A stretch of 64,000 nucleotides of DNA from Candidatus Pollutiaquabacter sp. GTDB lineage: Bacteria; Bacteroidota; Bacteroidia; AKYH767-A; 2013-40CM-41-45. Position 1 is the stretch's first letter. Each line of letters opens with the position of its first letter. Positions 53,311 through 63,004 of this stretch are shown here, piece after piece. The position numbers were made by a program, and so were the translations under genes. The DNA lies in NCBI GenBank assembly GCA_947465495.1, contig CANIAS010000001.1:62001-126000 (forward strand). Direction: 5' to 3'. The notes below the pieces were generated by a model. The model was not told the origin of the DNA. It worked only from the letters and a program-made list of their open reading frames with translations, and searched no databases.

Positions 53311-54281
53311 GATTCATACCGATCGCGTACTTCGTCCAGGATTGCGTGCAGTTCATCAACAGATTCACTGGTAACCAAACGTGTTCGGTAATCTTTAAAA
53401 TGATCCAATCCTTTGAAGTAATTACTGTAGTGCCGACGCATTTCAAAAATGCCTAATCTGCCAAGTTTCCATTCAATCGATTTTTCCAAATGGATTCTAC
53501 ACATGTCCACTCGTTCTGAAATAGCTGGTGGAGCCAAATGCATTCCAGTTTTCATATAGTGTTTGATCTCCCGAAAAATCCACGGATAGCCGATACTGGC
53601 TCTGCCGATCATTATGCCATCCACACCATAGCGTTGCTTCATTTCAATAGCTCTTTCCGGCGAATCAACATCTCCATTGCCAAAAATCGGAATCTTCATT
53701 CGGGGATTATTTTTCACCGCACCGATGAGTGCCCAGTCAGCAGGACCTTTATACATTTGCTTACGCGTCCGTCCATGAATGGTCAATGCCTGTATGCCAA
53801 TGTCCTGTAAACGCTCAGCGACATCAACGATGTTCTTAGTCTGATCATCCCACCCTAAGCGCGTTTTAACGGTAACAGGGAGTTGGACCGCTTTTACAAT
53901 TTCTTCGGTCATCCGCACCATCTTAGGAATATCCTGCAACAGGGCTGCACCAGCGCCTTTGCAGGCAACGGCTTTTACAGGACATCCGTAATTAATATCA
54001 ATTAAATCAGGGTGTGCCGCTTCCGCAATCAAGGCAGCGTCACGCATAGAATCAATTGTGCCACCAAATAATTGGATGCCAATTGGTCGTTCGTATTCAA
54101 AAATGTCCAATTTCTGCTTACTCTTCGCGGCATCCCGAATCAATCCTTCGCTGGAAATAAACTCCGTATACATAAGGTCTGCACCATTTTGTTTGCATAC
54201 AAAACGAAACGGTGGATCACTTACATCCTCCATCGGAGCAAGGAGCAGCGGGAACTCAGGAAGCGAAATCTTGCCTATCAT
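53301..54281 (-). CDS. dusB: tRNA-dihydrouridine synthase DusB
   Basis: 326 residues. FMN-binding TIM barrel start PLLLAPMEDVSDPPFR, the catalytic Cys100 in NYGCPVKAVACKGAGAALL, ALTIHGRTRKQMYKGPADW and GNGDVDSPERA, VDGIMIGRASIGYPWIF are all standard for DusB. It reduces uridine to dihydrouridine in tRNA. In many Bacteroidota dusB is next to a CPBP protease gene, as here (divergent). Confidence 0.96.
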   Translation of the reverse strand: MIGKISLPEFPLLLAPMEDVSDPPFRFVCKQNGADLMYTEFISSEGLIRDAAKSKQKLDIFEYERPIGIQLFGGTIDSMRDAALIAEAAHPDLIDINYGCPVKAVACKGAGAALLQDIPKMVRMTEEIVKAVQLPVTVKTRLGWDDQTKNIVDVAERLQDIGIQALTIHGRTRKQMYKGPADWALIGAVKNNPRMKIPIFGNGDVDSPERAIEMKQRYGVDGIMIGRASIGYPWIFREIKHYMKTGMHLAPPAISERVDMCRIHLEKSIEWKLGRLGIFEMRRHYSNYFKGLDHFKDYRTRLVTSESVDELHAILDEVRDRYESVV

Positions 54282-54393
54282 CAGAGGGGAAATGAAATGA
54301 AATCGATAATCGTGGGCTGGTGCTTTTCATCGCGGACTATGCATTGGCGTTTTGGCTTGAAAATGGATTATCTTGCGGCAAATTTACAACAAT

Positions 54394-55317
54394 ATGGGTC
54401 TCAAGGCAATTTGGAAAGAAAACAACGCGTACTCGAAATTACTTTTAACAGTGGGTGTCGTATTGGTATTCACCACGCTTTTTACTGTGTTAGCCACCGC
54501 TTTAGCAACGGCAGTATACGGTGTTTCAGCAGATCAACTGCCTTCGATGATGAATAGCCTGGATAATCCAACAGGTATCGGCATCATGAAGATGGTACAA
54601 GCGGCATCTACACTTGGTGCATTTATCGCACCAGCACTTTTTCTAGGTTTTGTATTCAGTGATACACCCAAAGAATACCTGGGGTTACGTGTTGTTGCTC
54701 GTCCTTCTTTACTTCTCCTTGCAGCGGCATTGACTTTTTTCGCCGTGCCCGTCATCAATGCATTAGTAAGCATCAACGAAGGAATTCGATTGCCGTCGTT
54801 TTTATCTACTGTTGAAATGAACATGCGTGAAATGGAAGACCGTGCTGCTGCTATCACGGAAGCATTTATGGTCATGCACTCTTCCGCCGACTTGCTGATC
54901 AACATCTTCGTGATTGCCTTACTTCCAGCCATTGGCGAAGAACTCCTTTTCCGGGGAGTGTTGCAACGAATTTTCGGCGATTGGTCTAAAAATGTTCATG
55001 CAGGTATTTGGCTGGCTGCTTTTATTTTCAGCGCCATGCATATGCAATTCTATGGATTTATTCCTCGCATGTTACTTGGCGCATTGTTCGGCTACCTTTA
55101 TGTATGGACAGGATCTCTTTGGGTGCCGATTATGGGTCATTTTATTAATAATGCCGCAGCCGTAATTGTGACCTACTTTTATCAAAACGGCATGATTCAA
55201 ATAAACCCGGACGATCTAGGAACAACCGTTTCTGATTGGCCATGGGTGGCGGGCTCGAGCATTTTATGTGGATTACTCATCCGTTATTTTTACAATCAGC
55301 GTACTGTACTCCAATAA
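54394..55317 (+). CDS. CPBP-family intramembrane metalloprotease
   Basis: 307 residues from the ATG at 54394 (a TTG at 54373 opens the frame). About eight membrane helices. Motif 1 GEELLFRGVLQR (EExxxR), motif 2 FSAMHMQF (FxxxH) and motif 3 HFINNAAAV (HxxxN) are complete, so it should be an active CAAX-protease/Rce1-like enzyme. Substrates in bacteria are mostly unknown. An imperfect -7 box (TATCTTGC) lies near 54368. Confidence 0.92.
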   Translation: MGLKAIWKENNAYSKLLLTVGVVLVFTTLFTVLATALATAVYGVSADQLPSMMNSLDNPTGIGIMKMVQAASTLGAFIAPALFLGFVFSDTPKEYLGLRVVARPSLLLLAAALTFFAVPVINALVSINEGIRLPSFLSTVEMNMREMEDRAAAITEAFMVMHSSADLLINIFVIALLPAIGEELLFRGVLQRIFGDWSKNVHAGIWLAAFIFSAMHMQFYGFIPRMLLGALFGYLYVWTGSLWVPIMGHFINNAAAVIVTYFYQNGMIQINPDDLGTTVSDWPWVAGSSILCGLLIRYFYNQRTVLQ

Positions 55318-55335
55318 CAAGACCCAATATTACAC

Positions 55336-56595
55336 ATGAACCGGGCATCCCTTATTTTAATTGGATTGTTCTTTCGATCCATTTTATCACCCGCTTCTCC
55401 CGACACGTTGCGCGTGCTTTTTCTAGGTAATAGTTATACCGCGGTAAATAATTTACCTGAAATAATTTCGATATTATCGCAATCCGGCGGCAACGTCTTA
55501 GACTACGACTATAATACACCGGGAGGTTACGCATTTGAAAACCATTCTTACGATACCTCCTCGTTGGCAAAGATTAGTCGAGGTAATTGGGACGTTGTAG
55601 TACTTCAAGATCAAAGTCAACTTCCCACCATTGACTACTACCGATATTCGATGTGTTATCCTGCGGCTGAAAGGCTACGAGATAGTATCCGCCTATACAA
55701 TCCTTGTGCACGTATAATGACATATATGACCTGGGGAAGACGATATGGTGGTCAACAATGCATCAACAACTATTGCAGTCCTGTTTTTGCAGATTTCAAC
55801 CACATGCAGGATTCTTTACAAAGTGCTTATGAAGAAGAATCAGAATTAATAGGCGCCAGTTGTGCACCGGTTGGAGTTGCTTGGAAAGCAGTACTACGTG
55901 ATACTACGATTGTATTACACGCCAGTGATAATAGTCATCCTGCGTTAGCCGGCAGCTATCTAACTGCTTGTGTTTTTTATTCCATGATATGGAGATCGTC
56001 GTGCGTAGGGCTTGCGCCTTACCCTGGAATCGATTCCGCTACTTGTTCCTTGTTCCAATATACCGCCGACTCTGTTGTGTTTCAAAGCGTATCCGACTGG
56101 AACATAAACATCGATCGCCCCGAAGCTGCTTTCACCTATAATTCCGACAATGATAGTGTCTACTTTTCCAACCAGTCGGCTAGTGTGAATGGTTGCACTT
56201 TTCATTGGGACTTCGGTGATGGATACTTTTCAACTGATTTCAATCCAGCGCACCATTATCTATCATCTGGCTATTATACTGTCAGACTTATAGCCACCAT
56301 ATGTGTACAGGTTGATACTTTTACTAGCGTTATACCATTCCATGTATCATCGGTCGATGAACTCGAGTTAAACAGCCGTATTTTCAGCTATCCTAATCCT
56401 ACGCGTGACAGATTTACCATTGAATGCGCCTCTTGTACAAGCGGAGCTGCATATGAGTTATTTGATGCTACTGGTAGAAAAATAGGTACCGGTAACTTTA
56501 CCGAAAAGATACTTCATCTTGACATCTCCAACTTTGAGACTGGAGTTTATACTTTAATAACGATGAAGCATAGAATCATTCTTATAAAACAATAA
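55336..56595 (+). CDS. Secreted SGNH-like hydrolase with PKD and T9SS sorting domains
   Basis: 419 residues. Signal peptide, then an SGNH-hydrolase-like domain (DUF4886 type): the nucleophile Ser in FLGNSYTAVNNL and the Asp/His pair in DNSHPALAGSY are visible. A PKD domain (FHWDFGDGYFS) follows at about 290-340, and a type A sorting domain (SYPNPTRDRF ... RIILIKQ) ends it. Probably an esterase or deacetylase acting on surface or external polysaccharide. It starts 18 bp after the CPBP gene, so it may be on the same transcript. Confidence 0.82.
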   Translation: MNRASLILIGLFFRSILSPASPDTLRVLFLGNSYTAVNNLPEIISILSQSGGNVLDYDYNTPGGYAFENHSYDTSSLAKISRGNWDVVVLQDQSQLPTIDYYRYSMCYPAAERLRDSIRLYNPCARIMTYMTWGRRYGGQQCINNYCSPVFADFNHMQDSLQSAYEEESELIGASCAPVGVAWKAVLRDTTIVLHASDNSHPALAGSYLTACVFYSMIWRSSCVGLAPYPGIDSATCSLFQYTADSVVFQSVSDWNINIDRPEAAFTYNSDNDSVYFSNQSASVNGCTFHWDFGDGYFSTDFNPAHHYLSSGYYTVRLIATICVQVDTFTSVIPFHVSSVDELELNSRIFSYPNPTRDRFTIECASCTSGAAYELFDATGRKIGTGNFTEKILHLDISNFETGVYTLITMKHRIILIKQ

Positions 56596-56637
56596 TGTTT
56601 CTATGGCAGCACTTGTTCAGCAGGTACCTTAGCTTAC

Positions 56638-57201
56638 TTAGAAAAATCTCTCAAAAACCCAGTACAATCCGATACAAGCTATAATTACGGAAACTGGCAA
56701 GACTACACGTTCACGATACCAAGGCTCATTTCTCAGTGGCAACCCAATAAAGAAATGTACTAGCGTCAAAATCGTCAATTGTGCTATTTCTACTCCGAAA
56801 TTAAATGAAAAAAGTCCTAGCATAAAATGCTGGGATGGTATTCCGATATTATTGAGTGCTGCCGCAAATCCCATTCCATGAATTATACCAAAAAGCACAA
56901 TTGCCAGCCATCGCCAATTAGTTGCCTTTGTGTAAATAATATTATTGACAGCAGTAAAAACAATAGATACTGCAATCAGTGGTTCAATGAAGGAACAATT
57001 TGTCACAATGATTCCAGCAGCCGTCAGTCCTAATGCCACACTATGCGCCAATGTAAATAAGGTACATTGCATCAACACCAATCTCAGACTGGAAGAAAAG
57101 AAATACAGTGTCAGGATAAACAGCACGTGATCATACCCAAATGGAATCACGTGTGTGAAGCCATACTCTAGATACTGTATCGCTAGCTGTACGTTATCCA
57201 T
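56638..57201 (-). CDS. HupE/UreJ-like membrane protein
   Basis: 187 residues, about six hydrophobic helices. GFTHVIPFGYDHVLFILTLYF, FTLAHSVALGL and IIHGMGFAAAL carry the paired His/Asp/His signature of HupE/UreJ-type proteins, a family linked in other bacteria to nickel, cobalt or copper handling. It has no separate extracytoplasmic domain of its own. Its ATG shares one base with the stop codon of the upstream DUF1566 gene, so it is translationally coupled as the last gene of the 56.6-64 kb operon. Transported ion unknown. Confidence 0.85.
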   Translation of the reverse strand: MDNVQLAIQYLEYGFTHVIPFGYDHVLFILTLYFFSSSLRLVLMQCTLFTLAHSVALGLTAAGIIVTNCSFIEPLIAVSIVFTAVNNIIYTKATNWRWLAIVLFGIIHGMGFAAALNNIGIPSQHFMLGLFSFNFGVEIAQLTILTLVHFFIGLPLRNEPWYRERVVLPVSVIIACIGLYWVFERFF

Positions 57202-58394
57202 TACTCCACCTTTAAGAGTTTACAAACTTCGCGATTGGGCCCGTCAAGTAGTAAGAAATAAATCCCCTTAGGCAATTCCGAGAAATCATGATCTGAAATC
57301 GAACATCCGTCGTAAATAATTTCACCGTTTATGTTCATCAAGTAGCTATGTTGATTTATTAAACTTCCTTGTATCAAAATTCGATCAACAAAAGGATTAG
57401 GGTAAATCATCCGTGAAATGAAGGAAGTGTTTAGCGAATTGACTGACGTAGAAAATGATGTATTACCACGTACCACGAGGATATTGTGTCGTATCGTTTT
57501 GTCATCATACGTGGTGATTCCAAATTGCGTATTAAGATACCATGCCTTTAAAGGCTGATTAGGCAACGAGGTCGAACTCCAGTATTTAGTAGCGCCGACA
57601 ACCTGAAAGATGTTGTTATCCAAGGATGGATTGACTCGAGTCTCATCGTTAATAGATTGAAGCTCCTTGATATTGGGAAGTCGCCAATCATTTTGACCGG
57701 AAATCGTCAATGTGTCAGCATATATCAAAGCCTGTTCCCAGGTAATTGAATCACCATAGGGGATTTTTTGCCATACTAGCTCGGTCAATAAATCGGTAAT
57801 TGTTCCATCTCCATTATCGTTGAAATGTGTAGGCACCGTCACCACGGGGTGTATGTCGCGTACGGCGCGTGCATGAAAACGTTTTATCCCTCCTGCACTA
57901 ATGGTTTCCGTTTTACGGTGATTGCCAATTCCTCCGCCGGCATTGGTCGACCATACTTTCGAAGTATCGTTTGCTTGCAACTCAGAGGTCCACCAATATT
58001 CAGCAGTAGTAACTCGAAAAACAGTCATGTCGAGTGCCGGATTATTGTATTGTTGATTCAGTATGGAATAAGCCTCTTCCGCTGTGGGTAATCGCCAATC
58101 TGTATAGCCATCAAGCGTAAGTGTATCGCAATAGGTAATAGCTGATTCAAACCGCATTTCTCCACCGTCGTTCCGTTCCCACATCAGTCCAGTTATGGTA
58201 TCGGTAACGGTGTAAATGTTATTGACGATGAAATACGGTGTATTGATCATGTAATCATGGTCTTCGCCAAACGTATTGGTAAAACTGGAAAACTGTCCTG
58301 TATCTGGGAGCCGAAGCATCGACTTAACAACTGGCTGCGCGTGAATGATGGAAGATATTATCAGCAATGCAGCCGTGACGTTTTTTCGTATCAT
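57201..58394 (-). CDS. T9SS-secreted protein with two DUF1566 (Lcl C-terminal) domains
   Basis: 397 residues. Signal peptide ending HAQ. Two DUF1566 repeats, each with G/L-W-x, a TYCDTLTLDGYTDWRLP or IYADTLTISGQNDWRLP block, then PTAEEAYSIL or PNIKELQSI; the fold is C-type-lectin-like (FGE/sulfatase-modifying-like). A short type A sorting domain ends it (IYPNPFVDRIL ... CKLLKVE). Probably a surface ligand-binding protein. Separated from the previous gene by 3 bp. Confidence 0.85.
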   Translation of the reverse strand: MIRKNVTAALLIISSIIHAQPVVKSMLRLPDTGQFSSFTNTFGEDHDYMINTPYFIVNNIYTVTDTITGLMWERNDGGEMRFESAITYCDTLTLDGYTDWRLPTAEEAYSILNQQYNNPALDMTVFRVTTAEYWWTSELQANDTSKVWSTNAGGGIGNHRKTETISAGGIKRFHARAVRDIHPVVTVPTHFNDNGDGTITDLLTELVWQKIPYGDSITWEQALIYADTLTISGQNDWRLPNIKELQSINDETRVNPSLDNNIFQVVGATKYWSSTSLPNQPLKAWYLNTQFGITTYDDKTIRHNILVVRGNTSFSTSVNSLNTSFISRMIYPNPFVDRILIQGSLINQHSYLMNINGEIIYDGCSISDHDFSELPKGIYFLLLDGPNREVCKLLKVE

Positions 58395-58397
58395 GAT

Positions 58398-59630
58398 TTA
58401 TTGTATGATGAATTGCTGTCGAAATGAAACACCGTTACCAGTTATTCTCAAGGTATAAATACCCGCAACGATGGATTCGGAAGAAATCTGATCTACAAAA
58501 CCGGATGAATGAAAAACAACTTTCCCAGTGACATCCATCAGTGTAGTCTGATTGATACGTGAAGCTAGCTCTTGTTGCTTCAATTGTATTTTAATAAGCG
58601 GAGCTCCTTCTTGTAAAAACGCCTTGATACCTACTTCCTCTTCAAATTGAACATGTGTCCCAGTTGTAGAAGGCACCGTAAAACGTACTAACACTTCATT
58701 GTCGAGCACAAGGTTGGAACTCCAAATGAATTGAGCATCGTGAACCGGATCATCAAATACATCGGTAAAATTCGTATACGCTGGTTTATTGTTGACTCCA
58801 ACCGTCGTGTTGGAAAAGGTAAAGGCCTGCGGGAAACTGGTATCGTTGAAAGAAGCATCGTACCAGTTGGATGGACGCGGCCAATGTAAACCATAATCAT
58901 TTCCTCCATTGTTGGTGGATGGAGCGGAACAGTTGTTGGACAATCGTAGATTTCCAGATTCCGTCGGACACGTAAGATCGGTAATTGGTGCAGTATAATA
59001 GGTTTGGGCTTTCCAGTTACTATCTGATATAGCGATGACTTGATTGGATGCATCTTTAATCATCATAGCCAATCCTCCATCACCAGCATAATACGTATAC
59101 GTCGCATTCGTCTCATAGCCCAACCCGAGATGCTCCTCCCAGTCTACTAATAATACCGCAACTGTGAATGGACGAAAGGCTCTAAATCGTACGATGGAAG
59201 AATTGAAAGGAGTGTAAGGAACATTGTCTTTCCCGACAGGAACACCATTCACATACATTTCAAAGTAATTATCCGCAAAAACAAATGCTGTATAAACATC
59301 GCCTCCAGCATCAACGGTAACAATATCGTTACCGGAAAGTGCTGACACTGCTGCTGCAGTAGTTGCATAGGTGGCCCCGACGCAACTATTGTAAAGATCA
59401 GATGATGATGGGAAAGTTGGATCTGAAAAACTAACTGCTGCCGGTAATGGCCACACACTATTATCGGTTGCGGTAATTGATCCAAGGTTCGTTATGCGAC
59501 CCGTTGGACAGGTATATAGGTTTAGCACCGTTGTATCCCCAGACCCTTGTGTAACAGAACCAGTTCCGTTGTACTGAGCCATCACCGATACAGTCAGAAA
59601 AGATAAATAGAACGTCAGGCCATTCTTCAT
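58398..59630 (-). CDS. T9SS-secreted protein with galactose-binding-like (lectin-like) domains, unknown function
   Basis: 410 residues, signal peptide ending VMAQ. Segment FEMYVNGVPVGKD, then GLAMMIKDASNQVIAISDSNWKAQ resembles the sugar-binding jelly rolls found in rhamnosidases and beta-galactosidases. Near the end IWSSNLVLDNEVLVRFTVP is a distinctive motif. The end has sorting-domain features (TLMDVTGKVVFHS, AGIYTLRI ... QQFIIQ) but lacks a clear PNP motif. No catalytic residues found. Two bases separate it from the YHYH gene. Confidence 0.72.
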   Translation of the reverse strand: MKNGLTFYLSFLTVSVMAQYNGTGSVTQGSGDTTVLNLYTCPTGRITNLGSITATDNSVWPLPAAVSFSDPTFPSSSDLYNSCVGATYATTAAAVSALSGNDIVTVDAGGDVYTAFVFADNYFEMYVNGVPVGKDNVPYTPFNSSIVRFRAFRPFTVAVLLVDWEEHLGLGYETNATYTYYAGDGGLAMMIKDASNQVIAISDSNWKAQTYYTAPITDLTCPTESGNLRLSNNCSAPSTNNGGNDYGLHWPRPSNWYDASFNDTSFPQAFTFSNTTVGVNNKPAYTNFTDVFDDPVHDAQFIWSSNLVLDNEVLVRFTVPSTTGTHVQFEEEVGIKAFLQEGAPLIKIQLKQQELASRINQTTLMDVTGKVVFHSSGFVDQISSESIVAGIYTLRITGNGVSFRQQFIIQ

Positions 59631-59632
59631 GA

Positions 59633-61261
59633 TTATTGTACAATAAGTTTGATAGATTCGTTTGAAGTACCTTTATTAATAACCACCCAATAATTGCCTG
59701 CCGACCAACCATTGACTATTATAGGACGTTTAGCATCTGTTGAGCTTACCATCAAACTACCTCGAACATCATAGACCGATATTTTCTCAATGGCATTCCA
59801 CAAGCCAGCATCTTTTACACCAATTTGAAAATACTCCTTAGCAGGATTCGGGTAAAGAAATATGGTAGATTGAGCAGCGGGAATCGTCTGAACTTCTGTA
59901 GGCACAGTACATTGCGAAAACCCGTTGTAATTTTGTGTAGTAGGTATTCCATTTCCTGTTGTATAAAAATTAAATGTGTAAAGTCCGTTTGAAGTCCAGC
60001 TGTATTCAATCGAATCCGTCTGTCCGCTCAATGCATAACTGACGGTGTATCCGTTGTTGCTCGGATTCGGATGACAATCAGTGATTACAGCACCGTTTAG
60101 TGGTGTCAATGCTGGACGAACAGGAGTGGCGCGTGATTGTGGAATAATCTGTAGAGTTGTGTCTTCCGTAACACGACCAACCATGTAACCGATCATGTAA
60201 GGAGCCGCTGAACTTCCATGATAATGATATATACCATTGGCTCCAAAATGTCCGTGGTTAGTATCCAGCGGTAGTACTGGAATTCCGTCTGGCTCTGTAT
60301 TCCCATACACAGCGAAGCCGTCCAATCCGAATGCTACCGGCGAAGTGGCTGAGATATAATTATACAGGTGTAACGGTGCAATGTGATAATGGTAGTCGTC
60401 AGCACGACCGCAATGTCCACCCCAATTATCCAGCTGTCCTGTCAAAAGTGCATCCACGCCTGTATTCGTATAAGGATTAAAAATTGGTATGCCATTAACG
60501 GCAACCGCTATAGCACCACGCAAAAAATGAGATGGGCCTACTGGCACCGGAGTGGTGGCTAATACCGGATTAAGTGGAATACTCCAGGCATTATTGCCGA
60601 TATAACATTGAGGAATGGGGACCTGTTGTTGCCAAGCGGTAATACCCGTCATCATAGAATGTGTTGTAGGAATTCCTTTCGACTCGACCCGAAAATACGT
60701 TGTATCCCAAAAGGTATTAATCGATGGCTTGAAATAAGCAAAAGCTGAATCCATCCATAATGGATCTGTAGTCGTGCTGGCCAATCTCAGTGCGTTTTTA
60801 TTAAATGAAACTAGACTTAACACAAGTCCGGTAAACAAGACTGGAGCCATGTATTTTCGTTTAGTACGATCCTTCAAATTGAACGTAATGATCCCTAAGG
60901 TTATTAATAACCCAATTGCGATGAAATAGGGAACACTATTCGTGGTAGTTGAAGAATCGTTTTGAGCAACCGGGTTTCTTGAAATAGGTTTTACCTGATT
61001 GAAGGCTTCTATGCGTGCAATCTTTTCGCTAAGAAACCGCTGATCGGCGGTCGAGAATTGATTCAGCGAAAAGTGATGCATGGCTGATGCTGCATCCTCA
61101 ATGTAAACCTGCCCATCTTTGTAGGAATAAAAGGAGCCTTCTAACGATTTTGTTCGATCTGTGAAATGCCACGTATGCAGAATAACACGTTCATAGTTGA
61201 TGTCGTGAGCTTGTGTGATGGTTGCTATTAAGAAGAATAGCGAAAGGAATGTCTTTTTCAT
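59633..61261 (-). CDS. YHYH-domain T9SS protein with SHD1-like N-terminal part and a membrane helix
   Basis: 542 residues. The signal peptide would end TQA, leaving a mature N-terminus His-Asp. The next 60 residues (HTWHFTDRTKSLEGSFYSY, then LNQFSTADQRFL) resemble an SHD1/SLA1-homology domain. A hydrophobic segment follows at about 110-130 and another at 140-155. The YHYH domain is unmistakable: DDYHYHIAPL, then NTEPDG and NGIYHYHG. A type A sorting domain ends the protein (LYPNPAKEYF ... IKLIVQ). The His clusters suggest metal binding, but no function of YHYH proteins is established. An internal membrane helix with a T9SS tail is odd. Confidence 0.82.
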   Translation of the reverse strand: MKKTFLSLFFLIATITQAHDINYERVILHTWHFTDRTKSLEGSFYSYKDGQVYIEDAASAMHHFSLNQFSTADQRFLSEKIARIEAFNQVKPISRNPVAQNDSSTTTNSVPYFIAIGLLITLGIITFNLKDRTKRKYMAPVLFTGLVLSLVSFNKNALRLASTTTDPLWMDSAFAYFKPSINTFWDTTYFRVESKGIPTTHSMMTGITAWQQQVPIPQCYIGNNAWSIPLNPVLATTPVPVGPSHFLRGAIAVAVNGIPIFNPYTNTGVDALLTGQLDNWGGHCGRADDYHYHIAPLHLYNYISATSPVAFGLDGFAVYGNTEPDGIPVLPLDTNHGHFGANGIYHYHGSSAAPYMIGYMVGRVTEDTTLQIIPQSRATPVRPALTPLNGAVITDCHPNPSNNGYTVSYALSGQTDSIEYSWTSNGLYTFNFYTTGNGIPTTQNYNGFSQCTVPTEVQTIPAAQSTIFLYPNPAKEYFQIGVKDAGLWNAIEKISVYDVRGSLMVSSTDAKRPIIVNGWSAGNYWVVINKGTSNESIKLIVQ

Positions 61262-61263
61262 GG

Positions 61264-62982
61264 TTATTTTTTAATACGTATTATCTTACCTCCGCGAAAT
61301 GCACCTGCATCGTCGGTTATGGTATATTGGTAAGTGCCTTGTGGCGATGAAATTCCAGCATCATTCGTACCATCCCAATACATCCGAAAACTTCCGACAT
61401 TTACTTTTCTATGATCAAGTAGCGTACGTACAAGCTTACCATTCATATCAAAAACCGAGATGGTGATAAAATTCGGTTGAAGCACTTCAAATTCAATGCT
61501 GGCATTGTCCGAAAATGGATTTGGATAAACAATTTCGTCGGAGTAGTTGGTGTTCCAGAGAATTGGGACAACGGCTAAACTAGAATCATAGCAATTCACA
61601 GATCCAATATAATAGGAAGCCGATATGTCTTTGTTATGACGCGTTGCATTTTCGTCGGCTGCTTTATAAGCCCTTACATATTCAACAAGTACTCCGTTAG
61701 GGTCAACCGACACACGTAGATGTCCTGCACTGGGGATGAATTGTCCTTGTGTGTACCCGTAAGAGGCTGCCAAGTTTACATTCGAAAAGTTCGGATGTCC
61801 CGGTTGCTGGACTTCCTGATAGATTAAACAATCTTTCTCTTGCTTGCCAAAAAAATGATCATGTCCATGAAAGAAAATAGATACCCGGTTTTCAGTAAGC
61901 AATTCTTTAATTGGTTTGTACCATCCTGGGCGATTGGCAGCAAATCCAGGAGTACCATCCAAATTATTTCCACCCCATTCATAGAGGTCCGCAAACTCAA
62001 TTCCTCCACGACCCTCAGGATCTCCTCCCACCAATTGATGTGCGAAGACAAATTTGAATCGTGCAGAACTATTTTGTAACGTTGATTTTAGCCATTCATA
62101 TTGCACGCGTCCAAGCGTCCAATTCCAGCCTGTCAGCGAATCTGGTTTCTGTTGGGTATACCAGTATGGATCCAGGACGATGAATAAAGCATCGCCCCAT
62201 TGCCACGTGTAATAATTTTCACGCTGACCAACAAACGGGTGAACAATCGTGTCGCCATGGTAAAAATTATCCGGATACGGATTTAGAAAATACTTCTTAC
62301 GGTCTTCTGTATCCCAAACCGCAAAATTATTGGGCGTGCCATTCAAATTCCAGCCAGCCTCACCCTCATGATTACCAAGTGTCATAAATAAGGGAACGGA
62401 ATGACATACTTTTTCATAATAGGAGCGCATTAATCGTGTACGATAAGTGACCGTATCCCGAGGTATTCTATTGGTACTATCCTTCATTTTATCAGTCATC
62501 ATGACATCACCAAGATCAATCATAAAATCGGGGGCATCTTCCAATTCATTCTGTAGACACCTGTTATAAATTGCAGTATCCGTCTGTTCATCCATGTGTG
62601 GATCCGCTTGAATGACGAACGTGAATGGAGATAAAGCGGGGCGCAGTGTTTGGAAAACAAACTCCGGACGAAACTGTATGCTTCCGTTAGGGTAGCGGTA
62701 GTTAACACGATAATAATACTTTGTGTCCGCTGTAAGATTATCTATTATAATTTCTGCCGGTTCTTCGCCGGCAAAGGTTTGCCAATTTGTTTGTCCAGTA
62801 TAGCTGCCACTCGTTGTTCCATATTGCACACGAACCTGAATGGAGTCCGCAAAAACCAACTGGAGTGTTACACTATGATTGGTTGGACGACCCAATAACT
62901 CTGTATGCAAAATGGTCTGGGCATGGGTCGTGAAGAAGGATGCGAAAAACAGGATTAGTAAGCACTTTAAAAAAAACTTCAT
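61264..62982 (-). CDS. Secreted metallophosphoesterase with FN3-like N-domain and FlgD-type C-terminal Ig domain
   Basis: 572 residues. Signal peptide ending HAQ. An N-terminal FN3/purple-acid-phosphatase-like domain (VQYGTTSGSYTGQTNW, YYYRVNYRYPNG), then a calcineurin-like phosphoesterase with QADPHMDE, DLGDVMM, LGNHEGEAGW, FAHQ and HGHDHFF. The tail combines a sorting-domain motif (VYPNPFSDNASIEF) with a FlgD-type Ig end (WDGTNDAGISSPQGTYQYTI), ending IIRIKK. All five metal-binding motifs are present. A close paralogue lies directly upstream in the same operon. Confidence 0.9.
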   Translation of the reverse strand: MKFFLKCLLILFFASFFTTHAQTILHTELLGRPTNHSVTLQLVFADSIQVRVQYGTTSGSYTGQTNWQTFAGEEPAEIIIDNLTADTKYYYRVNYRYPNGSIQFRPEFVFQTLRPALSPFTFVIQADPHMDEQTDTAIYNRCLQNELEDAPDFMIDLGDVMMTDKMKDSTNRIPRDTVTYRTRLMRSYYEKVCHSVPLFMTLGNHEGEAGWNLNGTPNNFAVWDTEDRKKYFLNPYPDNFYHGDTIVHPFVGQRENYYTWQWGDALFIVLDPYWYTQQKPDSLTGWNWTLGRVQYEWLKSTLQNSSARFKFVFAHQLVGGDPEGRGGIEFADLYEWGGNNLDGTPGFAANRPGWYKPIKELLTENRVSIFFHGHDHFFGKQEKDCLIYQEVQQPGHPNFSNVNLAASYGYTQGQFIPSAGHLRVSVDPNGVLVEYVRAYKAADENATRHNKDISASYYIGSVNCYDSSLAVVPILWNTNYSDEIVYPNPFSDNASIEFEVLQPNFITISVFDMNGKLVRTLLDHRKVNVGSFRMYWDGTNDAGISSPQGTYQYTITDDAGAFRGGKIIRIKK

Positions 62983-63004
62983 GCGCTTTTGAGATGCGAA
63001 TTAA

